Shown: positions 1-5,518 of the stretch, piece after piece
How positions within the stretch are numbered: position 1 is the stretch's first letter
Layout of the letters: each line of letters opens with the position of its first letter
Made by a program: the position numbers and the translations under genes
DNA from: an uncultured Campylobacteraceae bacterium
GTDB taxonomy: Bacteria > Campylobacterota > Campylobacteria > Campylobacterales > Arcobacteraceae
Direction: 5' to 3'
Length of the DNA stretch: 8,049 bases
NCBI GenBank assembly: GCA_913057765.1
Contig: CAJXPH010000125.1
Location: 1-8,049, forward strand
Notes under the pieces: model-generated
The model's database searches: none
Told to the model about the DNA's origin: nothing
The model's input: the letters and a program-made list of their open reading frames with translations, nothing else

Positions 1-42
1 CTATCCTCTTCGTCGGCAGCGTCAGATGTGTATAAGAGACAG
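1..42 (+). other. Nextera (Tn5) Read 1 sequencing adapter with i5 index, artefact
   Basis: This is synthetic sequence, not genome. Positions 10-42 match the Illumina Nextera Read 1 transposase adapter, and its last 19 bases (24-42) are the Tn5 mosaic end. Positions 2-9 (TATCCTCT) equal the i5 index known as S503/N503, and position 1 would be the last base of the P5 primer. Genomic sequence starts at 43. Nothing upstream of 43 should be translated or counted as a repeat. Confidence 0.97.
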
Positions 43-44
43 TC

Positions 45-167
45 TATTTAGAGATGCAAATGAATTGGATATTGAATATTTTATGTTTTATATCTTTTCT
101 TTTAATTTTAAAAGATTGGTTTTTCCCTCATGAAGGTTGTGATTGTAAACCAAAAAATAAAAAATAG
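45..167 (+). CDS. 3' end of a membrane protein gene, or a complete small membrane protein
   Basis: I do not recognise this protein. An open frame enters from the adapter junction and ends at TAG 165-167. It holds one hydrophobic segment (NWILNILCFISFLLIL), then a short DWFFPHEG stretch and a Cys-Asp-Cys with a lysine-rich tail, as expected of one transmembrane helix with a positively charged cytoplasmic end. Its stop directly abuts the stop of the converging HxlR gene (168-170), which is how tightly packed real genes look. It may be the C-terminus of a larger protein cut by the contig end. Alternatively it is a complete 35-residue protein starting at ATG 60, with AGAG at 50-53 six bases upstream as a possible ribosome site. 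A competing frame ending at 133 is shorter and less membrane-like. Confidence 0.45.
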   Translation, partial: YLEMQMNWILNILCFISFLLILKDWFFPHEGCDCKPKNKK

Positions 168-503
168 TTATTTATATTCTTCTTTATGTATTTCACCCCA
201 TAAATAAAGCTGTTTAAGTATAGGTTTTAGTGTTTCACCATATTCAGTTAAAGAATACTCAACTTTTGGAGGAACAACGGGATAAACTTCACGATGTACA
301 ATTCCATCCTCTTCTAACTCTCTTAATTTTTGAATTAACATCTTCTGAGTTGTTCTAGGAAGTAATTTATGTAATTCATTAAATCTTTTTGTTTCACTTC
401 TTAAATACCATAAAATTAATATTTTCCATTTACCAGCAAGGACATCTAGTGCTGTTTCCACGGGACATTTCTCTATATTTATAGGATCAACTTTTTTAAC
501 CAT
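168..503 (-). CDS. HxlR (DUF24) family redox-sensing transcriptional regulator
   Basis: This is a 111-residue winged helix-turn-helix protein covering the whole HxlR domain. Family marks are the N-terminal Cys-Pro (Cys13), the following helix VETALDVLAGKWK, the recognition region RFNELHKLLP..TQKML and the wing GIVHREVYPVVPPKVEYSLTE. In characterised HxlR proteins (YodB, HypR, QorR) the N-terminal cysteine senses quinones, diamide, hypochlorite or aldehydes and controls DNA binding. Here Cys13 is the only cysteine, so intersubunit Cys13-Cys13' bonding or S-alkylation would be the likely chemistry (inference). The start is supported by AGGAG at 510-514 with six bases to the ATG. It is divergent from the acuI-like reductase gene, with repeated motifs between them. 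This resembles C. glutamicum QorR, a one-cysteine regulator beside a quinone oxidoreductase gene. Family call is firm; target and inducer are inferred. Confidence 0.92.
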   Translation of the reverse strand: MVKKVDPINIEKCPVETALDVLAGKWKILILWYLRSETKRFNELHKLLPRTTQKMLIQKLRELEEDGIVHREVYPVVPPKVEYSLTEYGETLKPILKQLYLWGEIHKEEYK

Positions 504-524
504 TTAATACTCCTGTTTATCAAA

Positions 525-561
525 ACTATCTTTTTAGATAGTACCTTACTTTTTAGATAGT
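525..561. promoter_or_regulatory. Candidate HxlR operator: palindrome plus direct repeat
   Basis: ACTATCT-TTTT-AGATAGT (525-542) is a perfect 7-base inverted repeat. Its right part, TTTTTAGATAGT (531-542), is repeated exactly at 550-561, 19 bases on, so the copies sit about two helical turns apart on one face. AGTA-CCT-TACT (540-550) links them. The array lies 22 bases upstream of the HxlR start and just before a candidate -35 for acuI, so a bound regulator could control both genes. The repeats are seen; binding by the adjacent HxlR protein is inference. Confidence 0.55.
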
Positions 562-563
562 TC

Positions 564-593
564 TTGTTCTTTTGATATATTTTAGCTAAAATT
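564..593 (+). promoter_or_regulatory. Candidate acuI promoter with palindrome over the -10
   Basis: TTGTTC (564-569) and TAAAAT (588-593) are 18 bases apart and would start transcription near 600, giving a leader of about 120 bases. The -10 lies inside the perfect 14-base palindrome ATTTTAGCTAAAAT (580-593). A second possible -10 is TATATT at 577-582. This is a sequence-match call only. Confidence 0.35.
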
Positions 594-610
594 TCAGTAA
601 AGGTCAAAAA

Positions 611-628
611 AGAACAACTCATTGTTCT
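611..628 (+). repeat. Short stem-loop in the acuI leader
   Basis: AGAACAA-CTCA-TTGTTCT is a perfect 7-base inverted repeat with a 4-base loop. It lies 13 bases before the larger leader hairpin. No U-run follows, so a terminator role is not supported; operator or RNA leader structure is possible. Confidence 0.45.
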
Positions 629-640
629 CTTTAGGGTTTG

Positions 641-675
641 TTTCTTTAGATGGAGTTTATTTCCATCTAAAGAAA
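641..675 (+). promoter_or_regulatory. Perfect 14-bp hairpin in the acuI leader
   Basis: TTTCTTTAGATGGA (641-654) pairs perfectly with TCCATCTAAAGAAA (662-675) around a 7-base loop, and a G-U pair at 640/676 can extend it. It lies 48 bases before the acuI start codon and would be in the mRNA if the promoter near 564-593 is used. The arm contains CTTTAGAT, close to the TTTTAGAT of the upstream operator-like repeats, so it could also be a protein-binding site. It is not followed by a U-tract and does not look like an intrinsic terminator. Confidence 0.6.
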
Positions 676-723
676 TTATTAAAATTTTGCTCCCTTTTAT
701 ATGGGACATTTAAAAGGAATAAA

Positions 724-1701
724 ATGAAAGCATATATTGTTGAAAAATTAGAAGATAGAAAATTTGAATCAGGTATCCAAGAAATAGATATTCCACAAAT
801 ATCAGAAAATGAAGTATTAATAAAAGCTACATATTCATCTTTAAATTTCAAGGATGCACTTAGTTCAGTAGGTAACCCAGGGGTAACAAAAGTATTTCCT
901 CATGTAACAGGAATTGATGTTGCAGGGATAATTGAGGAAACTAATTCTGATAATTTCAAAAAAGGTGACAGAGTTCTTGTAACTGGATACGACATGGGTA
1001 TGAATACAAATGGTGGACATAGTGAATTTGTAAAAGTTCCAGCATCATGGGTTGTGAAAATGCCAGAAGGAATTTCTGAAAAAGAAATTATGACATATGG
1101 AACAGCAGGACTTACAGCCGCACTATCTGTTAATGAATTACTTAACAATGGAATTACTAGTGGAGAGGTTCTTGTAACAGGAGCTACAGGTGGAGTGGGC
1201 TCTATTACAGTATCAATTTTAAGTAAACTAGGATTTAATGTTACTGCTATATCAGGCAAAGAAAATAAAATTCCATTTTTAAAAGAACTAGGAGCAAAAG
1301 AAGTAATTCTTAGAGGTGATTTTGATGTAGAGAATAAAAGACCTATGGGAAAAGAACAATATGATGGAGTAATAGATACAGTAGGTGGAAACATCTTAGC
1401 TGAAGCACTAAAACTAATAAAATATGATGGAGTTGCTACTTGTTGTGGATTAACATCTTCACATGAACTTCCAACAAATGTATTCCCTTTTATCCTAAGA
1501 GGGGTAAGATTAATTGGAATTGATTCAGTTGAAGCGAAAATAGAAAAAAAAGAAGCTGCATGGAAAAAAATTGCCAGTGACTTTAAAATAGAAACATTAG
1601 AAAATCTTACAAATGAAATTTCATTAGATGAAATTAAAGAAGCATATGAAGCATTATTAGCTGGACAAGCAGTAGGAAGATATCTTGTAAAATTTAAATA
1701 G
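724..1701 (+). CDS. acuI: AcuI/YhdH-type NADPH-dependent reductase (acrylyl-CoA reductase / quinone oxidoreductase-like)
   Basis: This is a zinc-independent medium-chain dehydrogenase/reductase of 325 residues, matching the usual 320-330 of the AcuI/YhdH/YhfP family. An N-terminal GroES-like half has SSLNFKDAL (38-46) and the HVTGIDVAG strand. The Rossmann half has the nucleotide-binding VTGATGGVG (151-159) and later YDGVIDTVGG. The cysteine cluster for structural zinc is absent. AcuI reduces toxic acryloyl-CoA to propionyl-CoA with NADPH; relatives are often annotated as quinone oxidoreductases, so the substrate is not certain. ATG 724 is chosen because AAGGA (714-718) lies five bases upstream and the family N-terminus MKAYIVEK starts there. 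The in-frame ATG at 622 would add residues encoded by the leader hairpin. Divergent from the HxlR gene, which probably controls it (inference). Confidence 0.88.
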   Translation: MKAYIVEKLEDRKFESGIQEIDIPQISENEVLIKATYSSLNFKDALSSVGNPGVTKVFPHVTGIDVAGIIEETNSDNFKKGDRVLVTGYDMGMNTNGGHSEFVKVPASWVVKMPEGISEKEIMTYGTAGLTAALSVNELLNNGITSGEVLVTGATGGVGSITVSILSKLGFNVTAISGKENKIPFLKELGAKEVILRGDFDVENKRPMGKEQYDGVIDTVGGNILAEALKLIKYDGVATCCGLTSSHELPTNVFPFILRGVRLIGIDSVEAKIEKKEAAWKKIASDFKIETLENLTNEISLDEIKEAYEALLAGQAVGRYLVKFK

Positions 1702-1730
1702 TTTTTTATATTATTTAAATTAAGTAATAG

Positions 1731-1770
1731 ACCTCTTATTAATATATTATGTTATACTTTTATAAGAGGT
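1731..1770 (+). promoter_or_regulatory. Inverted repeat bracketing a candidate promoter and the ribosome site of the HD-GYP gene
   Basis: ACCTCTTAT (1731-1739) and ATAAGAGGT (1762-1770) form a perfect 9-base inverted repeat with a 22-base spacer. The spacer holds an extended -10-like TGTTATACT (1750-1758). The right arm contains AGAGG (1765-1769), the best ribosome site, 11 bases before the ATG. The repeat could be an operator flanking the promoter, or, in mRNA reading through from acuI, a stem that hides the ribosome site. No U-run supports an acuI terminator. Confidence 0.45.
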
Positions 1771-1780
1771 TATATTATAT

Positions 1781-3976
1781 ATGGAACATACTAATAATTT
1801 TTTAAATAAAAATTTTAATCCAAATAATTGCAATATCCTTATTCTCGAAGATTCAAAATCTATTAATAAAATTCTTACTGAAGAGTTCAAAGAGAAAGGA
1901 TATACTTGCTTTAACGCTTTCACAATTAAGCAGGCTAGGGAAATCTATGGGGATAATGAAATCCACTATATAATGCTAGATCTTAATCTTCCTGATGGTG
2001 ATGGTAGAGAACTTATCCAAAAATTTGAAGACACTCCCACAAAAATCTTTGTACTGACTGCAGAAAATAATAAAGATCTCATAAATGAATCATATAAAAA
2101 AGGTATTATTGACTTCATTCAAAAAGACAAAGACTTTTTTCACAAAATTGATGATATCACTAAAACTATAGAACGTCTAGAAAAAAATAAATTATCTACA
2201 GTTTTAGTTGTTGATGATTCAAAAATCATTCAACTACAACTAAAAGAATTACTTGAGAATAGATATTACAATATTAAAGTTTGCGATAATACTAATAATG
2301 CTTATAAACTTATGCAAAAAGATGATATTAATCTTATCATTCTAGATGTTGAATTAAAAAACTCTAATGGATTAACTTTTTTAAAAGACAATCAAGTAGA
2401 AATTATAAATAGAAGAAAAATTCCAGTAATTATAATATCTGGACAAATAGATTCATCAATAATTAGAGATGGACTAAAACTTGGAGCGGTTGATGTTATA
2501 CAAAAACCATTTGTGCCAGAAGAAATAATTTTAAAAGTTGATTTATGGATAGATTATAAAAGAAAAGAAAAAGAGATAGAAAAATCTTCTAAACTATTAA
2601 ATCAATACAAAGAAACCGTTGATAGAAGTTCAATCGTATATAAAACTAACCCTAAGGGTCAAATAATTTATGTTAATGATGAATTTTGTAAAGTCTCTGA
2701 ATATACAAAAAATGAATTAATAGGTGAAGAATTAAATATTCTCCGACATGATGATATGAAAGAAGAATTTTTTCAACAACTATGGAATACCATTAAAGTT
2801 AAAAAAAGAGCATGGAAAGGGAAAATTAAAAATAAGAAGAAAAGTGGAAAAACTTTTTGGATTAGCACTATAATAAATCCTATTTTGGATGAAGAAGATA
2901 ATGTAATAGAGTATATTGCTATAAGTAAAGATATAACACAAAATGAAATGGTTCAGGATTTTTTTAAAAATCAACTTAGTACTTCTAATCAAAATCTTGA
3001 ACATGCTATTTCCAGAGCAAATGAATATAAAAAAGCTATGTATTCAAGTAATATTATTTCAAGAACAGATTTAAAAGGAAAAATCACATTTGTCAATGAC
3101 CAATTTTGCATAATTTCAGGATATACAAGAGAAGAATTAATAGGTAAAAAACATAGTATTGTTAGACATAAAGATATGAAGTCTGAAATTTTCAAAGACC
3201 TATGGACTACAATTAAAAGTGATAATATCTGGAAAGGAATTATTAAAAATAAGGCAAAAAAAGGAAATACTTATTGGGTAGATACAACAATAGTTCCCAT
3301 TAAAGATAAAAATAATGTCATTATTGAGTACATGTCTATTAGAAATGATTTAACTGAACTCTTTGAACTACATGATGAAATTGAAAATACACAAAAAGAA
3401 ATAATCTATAGAATGGGTGAAATTGGAGAAACAAGAAGTAACGAAACAGGGAATCATGTAAAAAGAGTTGCTTTATATTCAAAAGTACTCGCTGAAGTAT
3501 ATGGAATGGATGAAAAAAATGTAGATTTACTTTTTACCGCATCACCTATGCATGATATTGGTAAAGTTGGGATTCCCGATGCCATATTAAAAAAACCTGC
3601 AAAACTTACAGATAATGAGTTTGAATTTATGAAAACTCACGCAGAAATAGGGTACAACATTTTAAAAGGTTCAGAACGAAGAGTTTTAAAAGCAGCATCA
3701 ATTGTATCTTATGAACATCATGAGAAATGGAATGGTACAGGATATCCAAGAGGATTAAAAGGCGAAGAGATTCATATCTTTGGAAGAATTACTGCTATTG
3801 CAGATGTTTTCGATGCACTTGGAAGTCATAGATGTTATAAAAAAGCATGGCCTGATAAAAAAACATTTGCTTACTTTGAAGAAGAAAAAGGAATAAGTTT
3901 TGATCCTAATTTAATTGATCTTTTCTTTGAGAATAAAGAAAAATTTATAGAGATAAGAGATCAGTATATTGATTAA
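1781..3976 (+). CDS. Rec-Rec-PAS-PAS-HD-GYP protein, predicted cyclic di-GMP phosphodiesterase
   Basis: This is a 731-residue soluble signalling protein with no signal peptide or membrane segment. Receiver 1 (about 18-133) keeps D24, phosphoacceptor D67, T93 and K115. Receiver 2 (about 139-255) keeps D145/D146, D189, S220 and K242-Pro. Two PAS domains (about 276-386 and 416-525) are tandem copies of the Aer type, with R-H-x-D-M (322-326; 462-466) and W-K-G (345; 484), the region that binds FAD in E. coli Aer. Helical, probably coiled-coil, linkers lie near 257-275 and 385-415. The C-terminal HD-GYP domain (about 545-725) has HDIGKVGIPD (591-600), HHEKWNGTGYP (646-656) and ADVFDAL, so the fold looks catalytically intact; N651 replaces the common Asp. 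The usual RPYK is RCYK (C685). Likely role: degrading c-di-GMP in response to phosphorylation and redox or oxygen. No cognate kinase is in the window. The SD AGAGG is 11 bases from ATG 1781, rather far. Confidence 0.93.
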   Translation: MEHTNNFLNKNFNPNNCNILILEDSKSINKILTEEFKEKGYTCFNAFTIKQAREIYGDNEIHYIMLDLNLPDGDGRELIQKFEDTPTKIFVLTAENNKDLINESYKKGIIDFIQKDKDFFHKIDDITKTIERLEKNKLSTVLVVDDSKIIQLQLKELLENRYYNIKVCDNTNNAYKLMQKDDINLIILDVELKNSNGLTFLKDNQVEIINRRKIPVIIISGQIDSSIIRDGLKLGAVDVIQKPFVPEEIILKVDLWIDYKRKEKEIEKSSKLLNQYKETVDRSSIVYKTNPKGQIIYVNDEFCKVSEYTKNELIGEELNILRHDDMKEEFFQQLWNTIKVKKRAWKGKIKNKKKSGKTFWISTIINPILDEEDNVIEYIAISKDITQNEMVQDFFKNQLSTSNQNLEHAISRANEYKKAMYSSNIISRTDLKGKITFVNDQFCIISGYTREELIGKKHSIVRHKDMKSEIFKDLWTTIKSDNIWKGIIKNKAKKGNTYWVDTTIVPIKDKNNVIIEYMSIRNDLTELFELHDEIENTQKEIIYRMGEIGETRSNETGNHVKRVALYSKVLAEVYGMDEKNVDLLFTASPMHDIGKVGIPDAILKKPAKLTDNEFEFMKTHAEIGYNILKGSERRVLKAASIVSYEHHEKWNGTGYPRGLKGEEIHIFGRITAIADVFDALGSHRCYKKAWPDKKTFAYFEEEKGISFDPNLIDLFFENKEKFIEIRDQYID

Positions 3977-4584
3977 GAATTTTTAATCATTACTTCTACC
4001 ATGAAATCCTCTTGAACTTTAAAAGTAAAATATTCTAGACTAATAAATGCTTCAATTTTAGATAACTCCCCAAAATTAATAGATTCAGAAGAGATAGGTT
4101 TAATTAAAATCTTATCTTCAATTAATTCTTTTTCTTTATAAAAGAAATTATTGTCAAGATGTATAAAGTCAAATAACTTTTCAAGAGTATCCACTTTTTC
4201 AAATCTAAACTTATTTGGACACTCAAAAATATACTCAGCACTTACAAACTTTAATATCTCTTTAAAATTAATTGGTTTTAAAAGGCGTACAAATTTAAAA
4301 CTATGTAAACAATCCTCACAACTAAGGGGACAATCTAGTGTATCACTTAATAAAATGACTTTTTGTTCGGGTTTTTTTTCTAAGATATAATCCATAAAAG
4401 GATTTGCCGTTTTACAATTATGATCAATGATTATATTTTCATATGTATTTTTATCAAAAAAAGCAATAGCTTCATCGTAGTTAGAAGTAACATTAGTAGC
4501 AAAAGAAGTATGTTCTTCAAATAATATTGTTAATTTCTCTATACATGATTTAGACTCATCAATTATTAATATTTTTTTATCCAT
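3973..4584 (-). CDS. Orphan response-regulator receiver protein with a cysteine cluster and no known output domain
   Basis: This 203-residue protein has an N-terminal receiver domain (about 1-116) with acidic D9-E10, phosphoacceptor D54 (NIIIDHN), S80 and K103-Pro, so phosphorylation looks possible. Between S80 and K103 it has CPLSCEDC (85-92), a Cys-x3-Cys-x2-Cys cluster where receivers normally have the loop and helix alpha-4, the signalling face. Other cysteines are 14, 57 (three residues from D54) and 122. The remaining 85 residues have alternating helix and strand character but no DNA-binding, GGDEF, EAL or kinase motifs I recognise. It converges on the HD-GYP gene with a 4-base overlap, so the two are expressed from opposite strands. 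The start ATG 4584-4582 has only a weak GGA (4592-4590), five bases upstream. Receiver call is firm; the role is unknown. Confidence 0.85.
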   Translation of the reverse strand: MDKKILIIDESKSCIEKLTILFEEHTSFATNVTSNYDEAIAFFDKNTYENIIIDHNCKTANPFMDYILEKKPEQKVILLSDTLDCPLSCEDCLHSFKFVRLLKPINFKEILKFVSAEYIFECPNKFRFEKVDTLEKLFDFIHLDNNFFYKEKELIEDKILIKPISSESINFGELSKIEAFISLEYFTFKVQEDFMVEVMIKNS

Positions 4585-4617
4585 AAAAATCCAGGTTTTT
4601 ATTTATTGTAACAGAAA

Positions 4618-4646
4618 AGTATAAAAGGATTAATAGAAAATACCAA
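4618..4646 (-). promoter_or_regulatory. Candidate promoter for the orphan receiver gene
   Basis: On the minus strand TTGGTA (4646-4641) is followed after exactly 17 bases by TATACT (4623-4618). Transcription would begin near 4611, about 27 bases before the start codon. It lies in the 99-base gap after the HxlR gene on the same strand, so the receiver gene need not depend on read-through from it. Based on motif match only. Confidence 0.4.
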
Positions 4647-4683
4647 TTTCTAAGTATCATTAAAATATAAATGATTAGTTGTT

Positions 4684-5040
4684 CTATTCAATCACACAAT
4701 TTGCATCTTTTACTAAATTCATACCATTATCAATTGCATATTCTTTTCCCCAATCATGAAGTTCTTCTAGTATTGGAATTAAATTTTGTCCACTTTGCGT
4801 TAATTTATATTCAACTTTAGGTGGGATTACAGGATAAACAATTCTTTCTACAATTCCAACATCTTCAAGTTCACGGAGTTGTTGAGTCAACATCTTTTGA
4901 CTGATATTTGGAATCATTCTTTTAAGCTCACCATTTCTTTTTATATCTTTTTTTAAAGCCCAAAGAACCATACCTTTCCATTTGCCACCAATCATATCTG
5001 TTGCCAATTGAAAAAAACAGTTGTATTGTTTATTATCCAT
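4684..5040 (-). CDS. HxlR (DUF24) family transcriptional regulator, two-cysteine type
   Basis: This 118-residue winged helix-turn-helix protein has the family core CFFQLATDMIGGKWK, the recognition region NGELKRMIPNISQKML and the wing GIVERIVYPVIPPKVEYKLT. It carries the conserved N-terminal cysteine (Cys8, without the usual following Pro) and a second cysteine near the C-terminus (Cys115). B. subtilis YodB uses an N-terminal and a C-terminal cysteine to form an intersubunit disulfide, so the same switch is plausible here (inference). It is clearly a paralogue of the HxlR protein at 168-503, sharing IVxR(E/I)VYPVxPPKVEY. The start is supported by AAAGAG (5052-5047), six bases upstream. It is divergent from trxA, with palindromes between them, which suggests control of trxA and of itself. 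Confidence 0.92.
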   Translation of the reverse strand: MDNKQYNCFFQLATDMIGGKWKGMVLWALKKDIKRNGELKRMIPNISQKMLTQQLRELEDVGIVERIVYPVIPPKVEYKLTQSGQNLIPILEELHDWGKEYAIDNGMNLVKDANCVIE

Positions 5041-5066
5041 TTAAAACTCTTTATTAATTTTTTAGA

Positions 5067-5121
5067 AGTTTAACTAATTTTTCTTTACAGTTACCTTTAA
5101 GTAACTATAGAACTTTAAAGT
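5067..5121. promoter_or_regulatory. Cluster of three palindromes, candidate HxlR operator between the regulator and trxA
   Basis: Three palindromes lie in 55 bases: AGTT-T-AACT (5067-5075), AGTTAC-CTTTAA-GTAACT (5089-5106) and ACTTTAAAGT (5112-5121). They share AGT/ACT ends and stop seven bases before the trxA -35. A related ACT-N4-AGT site (5141-5150) lies between the -35 and -10. Position and symmetry fit a regulator dimer site controlling both divergent genes. Which protein binds is inference. Confidence 0.55.
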
Positions 5122-5127
5122 ACATAC

Positions 5128-5156
5128 TTGACAAATATTCACTATTAAGTTATTAT
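5128..5156 (+). promoter_or_regulatory. trxA promoter, near-consensus
   Basis: A perfect -35 TTGACA (5128-5133) is followed after 17 bases by TATTAT (5151-5156), the best sigma-70-like promoter in the window. Transcription would start near 5163, leaving a leader of about 27 bases that contains AAGGA (5177-5181) eight bases before the trxA ATG. ACT-N4-AGT in the spacer could let a bound repressor block polymerase. Confidence 0.65.
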
Positions 5157-5189
5157 GCTATCAAAATTAGAAAAACAAGGAAAAAAATA

Positions 5190-5507
5190 ATGAGTAAATA
5201 TATAGAATTAACAGCAGAGAATTTTGAAGCAACAGTAAATAATGGCGTATCTTTAGTAGACTTTTGGGCACCTTGGTGTGGACCGTGTAGAATGATTGCT
5301 CCGGTTATCGATGAGTTAGCAACTGAGTTTGATGGAAAAGCAAACATTTGTAAAGTAAATACAGACGAACAACAAGATTTAGCAGTAAAATATGGTGTTA
5401 GATCAGTTCCAACAATTTTATTTATGAAAAATGGAGAAATCGTTGACCAAGTTATTGGTGCACAATCTAAACAAGCATTAGCTGATAAAATTAACGCACA
5501 ATTATAA
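5190..5507 (+). CDS. trxA: Thioredoxin
   Basis: This is a classical 105-residue thioredoxin, a cytoplasmic protein disulfide reductase kept reduced by thioredoxin reductase, which is not in this window. It has the active site WCGPC (29-33), VDFWAPWCGPC leading into RMIAPVIDELA, the buried D24 and the cis-proline motif SVPT (P74), and no signal peptide. Cys54 is an additional non-active-site cysteine. Start ATG 5190 is supported by AAGGA at 5177-5181 and full-length agreement with the family. It has its own strong promoter and is head to head with an HxlR regulator, so induction by thiol-reactive stress is plausible (inference). A hairpin at 5519-5544 separates it from proA. Confidence 0.97.
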   Translation: MSKYIELTAENFEATVNNGVSLVDFWAPWCGPCRMIAPVIDELATEFDGKANICKVNTDEQQDLAVKYGVRSVPTILFMKNGEIVDQVIGAQSKQALADKINAQL

Positions 5508-5518
5508 TAACAAACAAA

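Noticed and set aside
44..133. Alternative short plus-strand frame ending at TGA 131-133
   Set aside because: It is shorter, ends 34 bases before the next gene, and its Phe-rich composition is less protein-like than the frame ending at 167, though it cannot be fully excluded.
479..709. Minus-strand frame of 76 residues across the HxlR/acuI gap
   Set aside because: It overlaps the HxlR start and the operator and leader repeats, has low-complexity Lys/Leu composition and no family marks.
622..723. Longer reductase reading frame starting at ATG 622
   Set aside because: The extra 34 residues come from the leader hairpin, no ribosome site precedes ATG 622, and the family N-terminus starts at 724 behind AAGGA.
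900..1394. 164-residue minus-strand frame inside acuI
   Set aside because: It is antisense to a clearly real gene, shows Ser/Pro/Thr-rich shadow composition and has no recognisable domain.
1702..1770. Intrinsic terminator for acuI at 1731-1770
   Set aside because: The stem has a 22-base loop and no U-run follows; it fits promoter or leader structure better.
4307..4332. Cys-x3-Cys-x2-Cys in the receiver protein as a radical SAM motif
   Set aside because: The spacing matches, but it lies between receiver S80 and K103 and there is no TIM-barrel domain or other radical SAM motif, so it is not such an enzyme.
4151..4390. 79-residue plus-strand frame opposite the receiver gene
   Set aside because: It is a shadow of the receiver coding strand with no ribosome site or domain.
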